A stretch of DNA of 64,000 nucleotides. Source: an uncultured Bacteroidales bacterium. GTDB taxonomy: Bacteria; Bacteroidota; Bacteroidia; Bacteroidales; UBA3663. Below the pieces are notes generated by a model that worked only from the letters and a program-made list of their open reading frames with translations, did no database searches and was not told the origin of the DNA. Position numbers and translations under genes: made by a program. Location of the stretch: positions 1-64,000 of the forward strand of contig CAJOLH010000001.1 in NCBI GenBank assembly GCA_905235375.1, written 5' to 3'. Numbering within the stretch: the stretch's first letter is position 1; each line of letters starts with the position of its first letter. Positions 16,857-27,004 of this stretch are shown here, in pieces.

Positions 16857-18615
16857 ATTAATTGCCGAACTCAACCTCAATCCAATCGTCGCCACTCTGC
16901 TCGTACAGCGTGGTGTGACATCGGTCGAGGAAGCTCATCGCTTCTTTCGTCCGCAATTGTCAACAGGACTGCATGATCCTTTCCTGATGAAGGATATGGA
17001 CAAGGCAGTGGCTCGTCTGAATGAAGCCATAGGTCGCAAGGAACATATTCTAATCTATGGCGACTACGATGTCGATGGCACCAGTTCAGTTGCATTGGTC
17101 TATCGTTTTTTACGCGGTATCTATTCTTCATTGGATTACTATATCCCCGACCGTTATGACGATGGATATGGAATCTCTGTAAAGGGTGTGGATTACGCCT
17201 ACAGCTTGGGCGTAAAACTTATCATCACGCTTGATTGCGGCATCAAGGCAATCAAAATGGTACGCTATGCCAAGGAGAAAGGCATCGACTTCATCATCTG
17301 CGATCACCACAAGCCGGATGATGAACTGCCTGAGGCAGTGGCCATACTCGATCCCAAACGTTCTGACGACGAATATCCTTACCCCCACCTCTCGGCATGT
17401 GGCGTGGGGTTTAAGTTCATGCAGGCTTTTGCACGCAACAACGGCATGAACGAATTAGGCTTGCTCTATCCATTGCTCGACCTATGCGCCATCAGCATTG
17501 CTACCGATATTGTTCCGATTACAGGCGAGAATCGTGTGCTCTCCTACAACGGCTTACGACGCCTTAATGACAATCCATGCAACGGTCTCAAGGCCATCAT
17601 CGAACTTTGCGGTCTTAAGGATAAGAAGGAACTGACCAACTCAGATATAGTATTCAAAATTGGCCCACGCATCAATGCCACAGGTCGAATGATGAATGGC
17701 AAGGAAGCCGTCGATCTGCTTGTCGCCCGTGATCTGGCTACTGCACACGAATGTGCCGAGCGAATTTCGGAGTACAACGAGACACGCAAGGAGCTCGACA
17801 AGCGCGTTACCGAGGAAGCAATACAGATGGTTGACAAGATGGATATCAAGGACAAGAAATCCATTCTCGTCTATAATTCATCATGGCACAAGGGTGTAAT
17901 AGGTATTGTAGCGAGTCGTCTGACCGAACATTATTATCGTCCTGCCATCGTGCTCACTTCCGCCTTGGGTTTTGCAAGCGGTTCTGCACGTTCGATTCAG
18001 GGCTTCGACGTATATTCTGCCATCGACTCTTGTCGTGACATCATCGAGAATTTTGGCGGTCACACCTACGCGGCTGGATTGACCCTAAAGGAAGAGAATA
18101 TCCAGGAATTGACCGAACGCATTGAGCGTTGGGTTGAGGATCATATCACCGAAATGCAGCAATGCCAGCACATCGACATCGACATGGAAGTGAAGTTCAA
18201 TGAGGTAACTCTTCGCCTCTTCAAGTCTTTACGAGTACTTTCTCCTTTTGGTCCCGGCAATCAGAAACCAGTGTTTGTCGTTCGTCGAGTAAAGGATCAT
18301 GGGAAAAGCCGTTTGGTTGGCAAGGAAAAGGAACATATCCGCCTTGAGCTGGTCGACCCTGTAACCAACTTCACGCACAATGGTATTGCTTTCAATCAGG
18401 CTTCCAAATTCGAACTGGTAAAGAGCGGCAAACCGTTCGACATCGTGTTCACCATCGAAGAGAATACCTTTAACAAGAACAATATCCAACTGCTCGTCAA
18501 GGATATTCGTGAGAGCGAGTCGAACAATATTGCGGCGGTTCTCTCCCTCCTTATTCGCAACACAAAGGACGATGCCGATGTGATTGGAGGCATCACACCG
18601 AGCTCCGAAATGTAG
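16792..18615 (+). CDS. recJ: single-stranded-DNA-specific exonuclease RecJ
   Basis: A 607-residue 5'-3' single-strand DNA exonuclease of the DHH superfamily used in recombination and repair. Metal-binding motifs are in order: DYDVDGTSS (91-99), LDCGIKA, CDHHKPD, and the DHHA1 motif GGHTYAAGL. The N-terminus (TLTNEQKEIKDELIAELNLN, then LLVQRGV and FFRP) is the usual RecJ beginning, so the start at 16792 is sound despite the 65-base overlap with the preceding gene. The last 25 residues extend beyond the conserved OB-fold region. recQ follows after six bases, so the two repair genes are co-expressed. Confidence 0.95.
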   Translation: MTTNYQWNCRTLTNEQKEIKDELIAELNLNPIVATLLVQRGVTSVEEAHRFFRPQLSTGLHDPFLMKDMDKAVARLNEAIGRKEHILIYGDYDVDGTSSVALVYRFLRGIYSSLDYYIPDRYDDGYGISVKGVDYAYSLGVKLIITLDCGIKAIKMVRYAKEKGIDFIICDHHKPDDELPEAVAILDPKRSDDEYPYPHLSACGVGFKFMQAFARNNGMNELGLLYPLLDLCAISIATDIVPITGENRVLSYNGLRRLNDNPCNGLKAIIELCGLKDKKELTNSDIVFKIGPRINATGRMMNGKEAVDLLVARDLATAHECAERISEYNETRKELDKRVTEEAIQMVDKMDIKDKKSILVYNSSWHKGVIGIVASRLTEHYYRPAIVLTSALGFASGSARSIQGFDVYSAIDSCRDIIENFGGHTYAAGLTLKEENIQELTERIERWVEDHITEMQQCQHIDIDMEVKFNEVTLRLFKSLRVLSPFGPGNQKPVFVVRRVKDHGKSRLVGKEKEHIRLELVDPVTNFTHNGIAFNQASKFELVKSGKPFDIVFTIEENTFNKNNIQLLVKDIRESESNNIAAVLSLLIRNTKDDADVIGGITPSSEM

Positions 18616-18621
18616 CATTTC

Positions 18622-20598
18622 ATGATCAAAGACATTCTCAAGCAATATTGGGGCTATGATGATTTCAGACCATTGCAGTCTGAAATCATCATGTCTGTAT
18701 TGGAGGGTAATGACACATTAGGATTGATGCCCACTGGAGGAGGCAAGAGCATCACGTTTCAGGTCCCTGCTATTGCACTTGGCGGATTGACGCTCGTCGT
18801 AACACCGCTGATCTCGTTGATGAAGGACCAGTGCGACCATCTTACCGAAAGAGGCATTCAGGCTGCAGCAGTCTTTATGGGAATGTCTCAGCAGGAGATA
18901 CTCGAGACCTTCGAAAGGGTGATTTCCGAAGACTATCGTTTCCTGTATATTTCTCCCGAACGTCTTGAGACACCACTTTTCCAGGCGAAGCTGCAATACA
19001 TGGATGTACGTCTGTTAGTCGTTGACGAAGCTCATTGTATCTCTCAATGGGGTTATGATTTCCGACCACCTTATCTCAAGATTGCCAATCTTCGAAAGAT
19101 GATCTACGAGGTCAGGGCTCAAAACAAGTCACCATGGGTACCGCAGAAACCTTTTGCGGATTTAGCTGCAGTGACTACCTATCACGTTCCCTGCCTCGCT
19201 CTGACCGCTACAGCTACAAAAGAAGTAATAGCAGACATCCAGGAGAAACTGCATTTTCGACCTTCATCAAAAGTCCTGAAGACATCCTTCGAACGTCCTA
19301 ACCTGACCTATTCCGTTATTTATGCCGAAGACAAGTTGGGCAATATCGTACGTATGCTTAGTGGAGCGAATGAAGGATGTTCGGCAATCATCTATTTGCG
19401 GAGCCGCATCAAGACCGCAGAGATAGCAGAATATTTGAACCGAAACGGCATTCCTGCCGACTATTATCATGCCGGGTTAAGTGCAGAAAGCAAGGCAAAG
19501 CGGCAAGAGGCATGGATGGCAGGAAATCCTTCGGTCATTGTTGCCACCAATGCCTTTGGAATGGGTATCGACAAGGCAAATGTACGCAAGGTGATTCATC
19601 TCGACCTTCCTCCTTCGATTGAGGAATATTTTCAGGAAGCAGGACGCGCAGGACGTGACGGGTTACCAGCTGAAGCAACGCTTATCGTCTCGGAATATGA
19701 CAAATACAAGCTTCGCAAACACTTGGTTGAATCCTATCCAGAGCGCGACTTCATCCGTCACGTCTATGGTCGGCTTGCCTCATTCTTTCAGATTGCCATT
19801 GCTGCCGGACTTTACAATATGTTCGAGTTCGACATTTATCGATTCTGTTCAGCCTATCGTCTGTCATCCATTCAGGTGCATTATGCACTGAAGTTACTCG
19901 ATCAGGCTGAATACATCAAATACATTGAAGACCCGGACCGACATTCGCGATTGATGTTTGTCACTTCGCGTGAGTCATTATATCATCTTAATCAATTCGA
20001 CAACGAATGTCAGCGCATCATCCAAACCCTGCTCCGTCTCTATACCGGTCTGTTTGCCGACTATGTATATATCTCCGAAGAGCAAATCATGAAAGTCACC
20101 GGACTTGACCGGAACACACTCTATGAGAAACTGTTGCTCCTCTCACGTTTTCATGTGCTTCATTATATTCCTGCACGTCAGAAGCCTGCAATCTTATATC
20201 TGACGCCTCGGCTGGAAGATGAAGAGATTAAGATCCCACGTTCTGTCTATGAAGATCGTCTTGCACGTCAGGAAGGACGTATGGAGGCAATGATCAAATA
20301 CGTCGATAACTACAGGGAATGTCGGTTGGTGCAGTTACTGAAGTATTTCGGGGAAGACCTGGATCATCGATGTGGAAAATGCGATGTCTGCCTGAGTGAA
20401 AACCGAAACGGAAACATACTAGAAGAATACGACATGATACGTCAGCTTATCATTGACAAACTAAAGGCGAACGAATGTTTGCTTGTTCAACAGTTGCTGA
20501 TGCAGATTGATATGAATCCCAAGAGGGTCGGTGAAGTCCTTCATCACATGGTCGAAAATGAAGAACTTAGACTTTCGCATGGGATGCTTTCTTTGTAA
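18622..20598 (+). CDS. recQ: ATP-dependent DNA helicase RecQ
   Basis: This 658-residue 3'-5' superfamily 2 helicase carries all core motifs: MPTGGGKSITFQ (Walker A), TPLISLMKDQ, VVDEAHCISQWGYDFRP, ALTATAT, AFGMGIDKANVR and QEAGRAGRDG. The zinc-binding region is CRLVQLLKYFGE followed by CGKCDVC. The C-terminal segment is a winged-helix-like region; no clear HRDC domain is seen, so it is slightly shorter than the E. coli-type layout. It acts with RecJ in recombination repair, in agreement with the recJ-recQ gene order, and is separated from recJ by six bases. Confidence 0.95.
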   Translation: MIKDILKQYWGYDDFRPLQSEIIMSVLEGNDTLGLMPTGGGKSITFQVPAIALGGLTLVVTPLISLMKDQCDHLTERGIQAAAVFMGMSQQEILETFERVISEDYRFLYISPERLETPLFQAKLQYMDVRLLVVDEAHCISQWGYDFRPPYLKIANLRKMIYEVRAQNKSPWVPQKPFADLAAVTTYHVPCLALTATATKEVIADIQEKLHFRPSSKVLKTSFERPNLTYSVIYAEDKLGNIVRMLSGANEGCSAIIYLRSRIKTAEIAEYLNRNGIPADYYHAGLSAESKAKRQEAWMAGNPSVIVATNAFGMGIDKANVRKVIHLDLPPSIEEYFQEAGRAGRDGLPAEATLIVSEYDKYKLRKHLVESYPERDFIRHVYGRLASFFQIAIAAGLYNMFEFDIYRFCSAYRLSSIQVHYALKLLDQAEYIKYIEDPDRHSRLMFVTSRESLYHLNQFDNECQRIIQTLLRLYTGLFADYVYISEEQIMKVTGLDRNTLYEKLLLLSRFHVLHYIPARQKPAILYLTPRLEDEEIKIPRSVYEDRLARQEGRMEAMIKYVDNYRECRLVQLLKYFGEDLDHRCGKCDVCLSENRNGNILEEYDMIRQLIIDKLKANECLLVQQLLMQIDMNPKRVGEVLHHMVENEELRLSHGMLSL

Positions 20599-20653
20599 GG
20601 GATTTGTAGGGACTTTTAGGGATATTTAGGGATTAGAAGGGATATTTAGGGAC
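20599..20653. repeat. degenerate TAGGGA-type repeat tract
   Basis: Directly after the recQ stop there are six imperfect units of the form TAGGGATATT / TAGGGACTTT spaced about ten bases. It lies in the 120-base gap between convergent recQ and the pullulanase gene and has no coding potential. No hairpin-plus-T-run terminator is recognisable in this gap. Confidence 0.6.
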
Positions 20654-20718
20654 GTTACATTCGCATAAATTAAAAGGGAACTAAATTGCATTTGTCCATT
20701 AATATCCTTTAGATTCTA

Positions 20719-22653
20719 TTAGAGTCCCCACATTATCGTGGCACTTTGAGGAGCCACATTGATCTTATTGTCACTGACTTTGTCGAGGCCGTTTAAGTCA
20801 ATCTTTCCAGCGCTGCAAACAATGGTGTAGTCATTTTGTGGAATATCCACTGAAATAGGCTTTTTATTGCTGTTTAAGATGACGATGATGTTCTTCCATT
20901 CGTCACCGACATCCTTGCCAGAAATCTTGTAGGCAACCACGCAATCCTTTGCCATCAGGAATTCCACATTCTTGCGAACCAGTGCTGCTGAGCCTTGATG
21001 GAATGCGGGATGAGCCTTTCGCATGGCTATCAAGCCGCAATAGTAATCGAATACATCACGATATTGGTTCTTGTGGTTCCAATCGATGGCATTGACGCTA
21101 TCGGGGCTTTTGTAGCTGTTGTGTACTCCCTTCTTGTCACGAAGCACTTCCTCGCCATTGAAGATGAAGGGGATGCCCTGACTTGTAAATACGGCAGTCT
21201 GCGCAAGCTTGTCGAGAGCAATGACCTCGTCTTCGGTCGCATCGGGAGCCGTAGCATGGAGTCGATCCACCAGACACATGTCGTCGTGACAACTGACGTA
21301 GGAAATCATCTGTGTCGGTTCTTTTGCCCAACCTTCGATAGCACCTAAGATACCAAATTTGATGTCCTCTTCATGACCAGCTTCACCGATGAGGAATGCG
21401 CCCTTTTCGTCGCTCCAGAACGGACCGCGCAGTGCATCACGCAGTTCATCGCTGAAGGCTGCCACACCTGGGATTTTCGCCATGTTCGCTTTCATTGCCA
21501 GTTTTTCTTCGGGATAAGCTGGAGTTTCGGCTGCCCATCCCTCTCCGTAGAGGATTACCATGGGATCAATGGCTACGGCAGCGTCGCGTATCTCGTTCAT
21601 GGTTTCGATGTCGTGAATGCCCATCAGGTCGAAGCGAAATCCGTCGATGTGATATTCCGTCATCCAATATTGAATGCTCTGCACCATATAGTTTTGCATC
21701 ATCGGGTGGTCGGATGCTGTCTCATTGCCGCAGCCAGAACCATTGGCGAGACTACCATCCGCTTTCTTACGGAAGAAATAGCCCGGAGCAGTAAGTTCGA
21801 AGTTGGAGGTGGCTGCATCCATCACATGATTATAGACCACATCCATAATCACACGGATACCTGCTTTGTGGCACGCCAACACCATCTGCTTGAACTCGAT
21901 GATTCGTGTGGCAGGGTCGTAGGGATTGGTGCTGTAGCTACCATCAGGAACATTATAGTTCAGGGGGTCATACCCCCAGTTATATTGATGCTGTTCGAGT
22001 GTAGTTTCATCGACTGAGGCATAGTCATAGCTCGGCATGATATGAATATGCGTCACGCCAAGTTCCTTCAGGTGATTGATGCCAGAGATGCCCTTATCTT
22101 CTGTCAGCGAAAGATATTTACCACGGTGCATCAATCCACTCGACGGATCGGCAGTCAAGTCACGCCAGTGCATTTCGTAGATTATAGCATCAGCAATGCT
22201 CTTCAGCTCGGGACGAACATCATCTTCCCAACCAACAGGATTGGTCTGTGCCATATCAATGATGGCGGCACGATGTCCGTTGATGCCCACAGCTTTGGCA
22301 AAAATGCCTGGACATTCCGCCATCCATTTTCCATTCTCTTTGATGCTGAAAGTGTAGAAACGCCCCTTCAAGTCACCCTTTGCCACGCTCTTCCACTGTC
22401 CTTCAGGTTGGCGCATCATATTCAAGATCTGTAAAGGTTTACCACCCTCACCTTCTGCATAGATACGAACAATTACACTGTCGGCATTCGGGCTCCATAA
22501 CTTGAAGATGCTTTTATCAGCCGAATACAAGATTTCTTTTAATTCTTCCATAGGTACTGGATAATCATTTACTGAATTATACTCTGGTTTTGGGACTGAG
22601 CAACCGAAGAGTAATGCTGTAAAATAAAGTAATGTATAACGTCTATTTTTCAT
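20719..22653 (-). CDS. pulA: type I pullulanase lipoprotein (GH13)
   Basis: A 644-residue glycoside hydrolase family 13 enzyme expected to cut alpha-1,6 links in pullulan and alpha-glucans. The pullulanase signature YNWGYDP is present near residue 225. The four GH13 regions follow: VIMDVVYNHV, GFRFDLMG (nucleophile Asp), LYGEGWAAE (acid/base Glu) and YVSCHDD. An N-terminal CBM48-like domain precedes the barrel (SIFKLWSPNADSVIVRIY). LLFGCSVP is a lipobox, so it is lipid-anchored, either in the periplasm or at the cell surface. It stands alone, without SusCD starch genes, under a minus-strand -7 box at 22719-22750. Confidence 0.92.
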   Translation of the reverse strand: MKNRRYTLLYFTALLFGCSVPKPEYNSVNDYPVPMEELKEILYSADKSIFKLWSPNADSVIVRIYAEGEGGKPLQILNMMRQPEGQWKSVAKGDLKGRFYTFSIKENGKWMAECPGIFAKAVGINGHRAAIIDMAQTNPVGWEDDVRPELKSIADAIIYEMHWRDLTADPSSGLMHRGKYLSLTEDKGISGINHLKELGVTHIHIMPSYDYASVDETTLEQHQYNWGYDPLNYNVPDGSYSTNPYDPATRIIEFKQMVLACHKAGIRVIMDVVYNHVMDAATSNFELTAPGYFFRKKADGSLANGSGCGNETASDHPMMQNYMVQSIQYWMTEYHIDGFRFDLMGIHDIETMNEIRDAAVAIDPMVILYGEGWAAETPAYPEEKLAMKANMAKIPGVAAFSDELRDALRGPFWSDEKGAFLIGEAGHEEDIKFGILGAIEGWAKEPTQMISYVSCHDDMCLVDRLHATAPDATEDEVIALDKLAQTAVFTSQGIPFIFNGEEVLRDKKGVHNSYKSPDSVNAIDWNHKNQYRDVFDYYCGLIAMRKAHPAFHQGSAALVRKNVEFLMAKDCVVAYKISGKDVGDEWKNIIVILNSNKKPISVDIPQNDYTIVCSAGKIDLNGLDKVSDNKINVAPQSATIMWGL

Positions 22654-22718
22654 AGTAGAAATTATTTAATATGGGTCATAAAGTAAATAATTTATTTGAT
22701 TTATCGAAATCAACGCCG

Positions 22719-22750
22719 CAAATATAATTACTATTTATCAAAAAGCCAAA
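22719..22750 (-). promoter_or_regulatory. promoter of pulA
   Basis: On the minus strand TTTG (22750-22747), 20 bases, then TATATTTG (22726-22719) followed by CGGCG, 66 bases before the pulA start. It is divergent from the promoter at 22950-22981. The remaining part of this 387-base gap is AT-rich with no other feature recognised. Confidence 0.6.
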
Positions 22751-22949
22751 TAAATTTTCAAATTTTTTATGAAAAAATAGTTTCTCTCACAGAGTCATAA
22801 GCATTATTTAAGCATTTCGAATATTAGATGTTATTGTTCTATCTGATTTAATATGAAAGAAAAGTTCATATCAAAAATATAACGAAAATTTAATTTGATT
22901 TTAGAAACAACTTAATAAACGATATTTTTGAATGAAAATAGCAGCAAAA

Positions 22950-22981
22950 TTTGGATTATTGACTAAATTATTGTATCTTTG
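22950..22981 (+). promoter_or_regulatory. promoter of the surface island
   Basis: TTTG (22950-22953), 20 bases, TATCTTTG (22974-22981), then CACCG. It lies 60 bases before the start at 23041 and is the only full promoter match seen before the FAS1/SusC/SusD genes. Confidence 0.7.
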
Positions 22982-23040
22982 CACCGTTAAATCACACACG
23001 TCATCGTAAAGCAACCTTTATTAAACACTAACCGAAAATA

Positions 23041-26000
23041 ATGAAACCTGACAGAACCCTCTTGCTCGCATGGGGACAGATTGACGCTCAGCAACTCGCC
23101 TTCCCCGAAGCTCAAGGTTGGGGACGATATGCTATGGGAGCTCGCAAATCAGACCATCCCACCGTTTATCATGTAACAAACCTGAACGATTCGGGAACAG
23201 GCAGCCTGCGCGATGCAGTAAGCCAGCCGAATCGCATCGTCGTGTTTGACGTGGGAGGCGTTATCAAGTTATCAAGCCGCATTGTCTTCTCAAATAATCT
23301 TTATGTAGCAGGACAGACGGCACTCGGCGAAGGTGTAACCATCTATGGCGATGGCGTGTCGTTTTCGGGCGCGTCGAACATCATCTGCCGTTATCTTCGA
23401 GTACGCATGGGACATAACGGTTCGAGCGGCAAGGATTGTGCAGGTGTCGCCAACGGCACAAATATGATCTTCGACCATTGCTCCTTCTCCTGGGGCTTGG
23501 ATGAGACTTTCTCCATCAATGGCTTTGGTGCAGCATGGAACATCACTCTCCAGAACTGCATCTTCGGTCAAGGACTAATGACCCACTCAGCGGGCGGATT
23601 GATGCAAGCCGATTCAATTACGCTCTACCGTAACCTTTACATTGACAATTCTACCCGCAACAATAAGGTGAAGGGTACTAATCAATATGCAAACAATGTG
23701 GTGTATAATTGGTCCAACGGTTGCTACATCATGGGTGGCGATTCGGAAGGTTCGTCCTATGTCAACATCGAATCGAACCTATTCATCAACGGCCCTTCGG
23801 GTGGTGGCAACTGCTTTGGAGGTGCAAACCAGGATTTCCATTGCTATGGCGTAGATAACTGGCAGGATTCCAACCGTGATGGTGTGCTCAACCCGACAGA
23901 AGTGACCAACTATTCAGCTTCGGATCATCGCTCGACCGATCCTTACGATTATCCTGCTCTTGAACTATATCCTGGCAATGAGCTCATTGCAAAAAACATC
24001 CCAACTGTGGGTGCTTGCCTTCCTTATCGTGACCAGAGCGACTGCTACCTTATCGATGAGCTGATGTCATTCGGTCTCATGGGTGCGCTCATTTCGAACG
24101 AAGAGACGTTGCCCATCGGTGCACCTGACACCTGGGACTGGTTTGCAGGCACGAAACCTACAGATACAGACAACGACGGGATGCCCGACGCATGGGAGAT
24201 TGCCAATGGAACCGATCCAAATGTCAACGATGCCACAGCGAAAGCAGCCAACGGATATTTAAATATCGAAAACTATATCAATTCGATTACGGTTGACGAT
24301 AGGCAATACTTCCTGCGCAGGCCTATTACACTGAACGCGACTTCTACCACAACCACTCTGACACTCACTTGGCGTGACTATACCTACGATGAGGAAGGTT
24401 TTGCCATCGAAATGAAGAAAGATGACGCTTGGACGGAGGTAGGACGCACCCAACCCGATGCCACCACTTTCACGCTCACAGCGCTTGAACCTGGCACTGG
24501 TTACGAAGTGCGCGTCCGTGCTTTCGGCTTATATGATGGCGCTGAGCAGTATTCGGATTTTACTACGGGGACCTATAAGACGAAGCCTGTTGAAGTGGGT
24601 ATCATCGACATCGACACGTATACGCCCGATGTGACCAATAGAGTGGAGGGTGTAGATGGCAAGAAACTGCTGCTCCATACTGACGATACGCTTGACTTTA
24701 ACCTTACTTCAAACATAGCCCCCGAAAGTGTTGTAGCCACAGGTAAGGGAACGATAACCGTTTCGGGCAATGGAGAAATAGGCGGAGAAGGTACTTCGCT
24801 TAACAAAGGAGATGCAGGCACACTGATACTTTCGAACAAGAACTCTTATACGGGTGCCACCGTACTTCATGAAGGTGTCCTTTCGTTCAATTCCATTGCC
24901 AACGGCGGTGAGGCATCTTCAATCGGCAAAAGCCAGGAGTTTGCACAAAACTGGATTATGGATGGTGGCACTTATCGCTACACAGGATTGAACAATGCCA
25001 CCAATCGCTCAGCTCGACTCACCAATCCCACTACCTTGGAGATTGAATCTGCTACACTCACCATGAACGGCAGCATCGAGGGTTCAGGCGATAGCCAGGA
25101 CTTCATCCTTGACGGCAATGGGCAACTCAATGTGGGCAGCACATCTTTCTTCAAATACACAGGCACAACCACCATCAAAGGCGGCACGCTCTATCTTTCG
25201 ACCACCGACATAGCAAAAGCAGGTATCGGAAGTTCATCAAAACTCATTCTTGCAGGCGGCACATTGAAGACAAAAGGTGAGTCGTCGAACTACGAGACCT
25301 ACTCCTTCCCCATCGAAGTACGAGAAAACACCTACAGCATCTTTGCTCCCAATAGAAACTGCTACATGAACAACACCTTGTCAGGAGCTGGCACACTGGA
25401 AGTACATATTCCTTATCTTCGCGAATATTTCAATTTCAAGACCAATGACTTTACAGGACGTTTGGTTGCCAATGGTGTCAGTTCCGACTCCGATGGCGCC
25501 TTGATGCTCAAGGAGAGCAGCTACAACATTCCGACTACCATCGTCACTCTCAAGGGCAATGCCAAACTCTGCTGCTGGTCCACCACTTCCGACAACTACT
25601 TGGGAGGATTGTCGGGCGATGAAGGAACCTATCTGATGTCCACCTCCAAGCAGACCGATGGAACCACAAGCACATGGACCATCGGCTCAGCAAATTCAGA
25701 CGAAACCTTTGCGGGCATCATCAACAACCGTTGCTGCGCCGCAAACCATTATGCCAAGACGAACAACATCAACAAGGTTGGAACAGGCACTTGGCGACTT
25801 ACCGGCAAAAATGTCTATGCTGGCACAACCAATGTGAAGGAAGGTACATTGGCTGTAAATGGTCAGCACATCGACGATACAAACCAATATGCAAGATCGC
25901 ATGCAACGGGTGCTACCGAATATAACATCTTCGCAGAAGCTACCCTTTGCGGCACAGGTTCCATCACCAAAACCTCCACCATCAATGTCCAAACGGGCGG

Positions 26001-27003
26001 CACACTTCGCGCTGGCGATGACTTGATAGCCAAACAAACCTTTGACATCAGCGGGGCCACAACTACCCTGAAGTCCGGGTCACTGTTCTGCATACCTATT
26101 GCCTACGAAAACGGTGTGGCTCGCAGCAACAATTTCAAGGTGGGAACAATGAATATAGAAGCAGGTGCCATTCTCCAACTCGACATGCAGGTTAGCAGTG
26201 CAGGAATGCCCAACGATACGAAGTTTGTAGCTTTTACGGGCATTTCCTCCATCAATGGCACATTTGATTCCATCTATCCTGCCACACCAAGCGAAACACA
26301 GGAATGGGACCTTTCGGAACTCTATACCGAAGGCATCATTTATGTGCGCGAACAAGGTTATTCGCAACACCAACCCACTTATACAGAAGAGCAGCTCTTC
26401 GGTTCGACTGGTTTGGTAGCTGAAGATGGTTATTATTATTTCACTGCAGAAAACATCGAAACCACCCAGCAATATATCGACAACGGTGTAATCCGCTTTG
26501 ATGATGCTGGCAAAGCATCGGTGGCCGATAACTACACAACCGACCTACAGACAGGAGCAATCAAGCTTAGCAAAGCAGCCGAACTGACATTTGCCTTGGA
26601 TGGCGCAGTAAACAGCTTAAAGTTGGCTCTCTATCGCGCATCGGGCACCGATTGGGGATATGTCTATGGCAGTTATGATGCAGAAGACTGGACATTGCTC
26701 GCATCCTTGACCTCTGACCTTACTACACGACAGACGAATTACATCGATTTGACCACCGAAAAGATGTATAAGTCCGATTACAGATACATTCGTATTACCC
26801 AACCCAATGGTGCTTCCCCAACCTATCTTTGTGGCATAGCTTTGACTTATATGCAGAAGCATATCCCCGGGGAAGGTATCCATTCGATTCAGATTGACCC
26901 AAACACAAATCACAGTTACGACCTGCAGGGAAGAGTTGTGAGCGAGGGACAGAAGCCCTTGATAGTTATTAAGGATGGTCGAACTGTGGTGGAGATTGAG
27001 TGA
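23041..27003 (+). CDS. pectate-lyase-like multidomain surface protein with autotransporter-type beta-strand repeats
   Basis: The 1320-residue protein starts with AFPEAQGWGRYAMGARK and continues as a right-handed beta-helix (about 18-385) like polysaccharide lyase family 1 (NLNDSGTGSLRDAV, NIICRYLRVRMG, DHCSFSWGLDETFS). A calcium-binding thrombospondin-3-like segment follows (TDTDNDGMPDAWEIANGTDP), then a fibronectin type III domain (about 440-515). Next come several autotransporter-associated beta-strand repeats (LILSNKNSYTGATVLHEGVL, GTTNVKEGTLAVNG) and a C-terminal sandwich domain. The tail (YDLQGRVVSEGQKPL, then KDGRTVVEIE) resembles a sorting signal. Pectate lyase activity is plausible but unproven. 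The N-terminus is odd: MKPDRTLLLAWGQIDAQQ has only a six-residue hydrophobic core, a weak signal peptide. Confidence 0.75.
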   Translation: MKPDRTLLLAWGQIDAQQLAFPEAQGWGRYAMGARKSDHPTVYHVTNLNDSGTGSLRDAVSQPNRIVVFDVGGVIKLSSRIVFSNNLYVAGQTALGEGVTIYGDGVSFSGASNIICRYLRVRMGHNGSSGKDCAGVANGTNMIFDHCSFSWGLDETFSINGFGAAWNITLQNCIFGQGLMTHSAGGLMQADSITLYRNLYIDNSTRNNKVKGTNQYANNVVYNWSNGCYIMGGDSEGSSYVNIESNLFINGPSGGGNCFGGANQDFHCYGVDNWQDSNRDGVLNPTEVTNYSASDHRSTDPYDYPALELYPGNELIAKNIPTVGACLPYRDQSDCYLIDELMSFGLMGALISNEETLPIGAPDTWDWFAGTKPTDTDNDGMPDAWEIANGTDPNVNDATAKAANGYLNIENYINSITVDDRQYFLRRPITLNATSTTTTLTLTWRDYTYDEEGFAIEMKKDDAWTEVGRTQPDATTFTLTALEPGTGYEVRVRAFGLYDGAEQYSDFTTGTYKTKPVEVGIIDIDTYTPDVTNRVEGVDGKKLLLHTDDTLDFNLTSNIAPESVVATGKGTITVSGNGEIGGEGTSLNKGDAGTLILSNKNSYTGATVLHEGVLSFNSIANGGEASSIGKSQEFAQNWIMDGGTYRYTGLNNATNRSARLTNPTTLEIESATLTMNGSIEGSGDSQDFILDGNGQLNVGSTSFFKYTGTTTIKGGTLYLSTTDIAKAGIGSSSKLILAGGTLKTKGESSNYETYSFPIEVRENTYSIFAPNRNCYMNNTLSGAGTLEVHIPYLREYFNFKTNDFTGRLVANGVSSDSDGALMLKESSYNIPTTIVTLKGNAKLCCWSTTSDNYLGGLSGDEGTYLMSTSKQTDGTTSTWTIGSANSDETFAGIINNRCCAANHYAKTNNINKVGTGTWRLTGKNVYAGTTNVKEGTLAVNGQHIDDTNQYARSHATGATEYNIFAEATLCGTGSITKTSTINVQTGGTLRAGDDLIAKQTFDISGATTTLKSGSLFCIPIAYENGVARSNNFKVGTMNIEAGAILQLDMQVSSAGMPNDTKFVAFTGISSINGTFDSIYPATPSETQEWDLSELYTEGIIYVREQGYSQHQPTYTEEQLFGSTGLVAEDGYYYFTAENIETTQQYIDNGVIRFDDAGKASVADNYTTDLQTGAIKLSKAAELTFALDGAVNSLKLALYRASGTDWGYVYGSYDAEDWTLLASLTSDLTTRQTNYIDLTTEKMYKSDYRYIRITQPNGASPTYLCGIALTYMQKHIPGEGIHSIQIDPNTNHSYDLQGRVVSEGQKPLIVIKDGRTVVEIE

Positions 27004-27004
27004 T

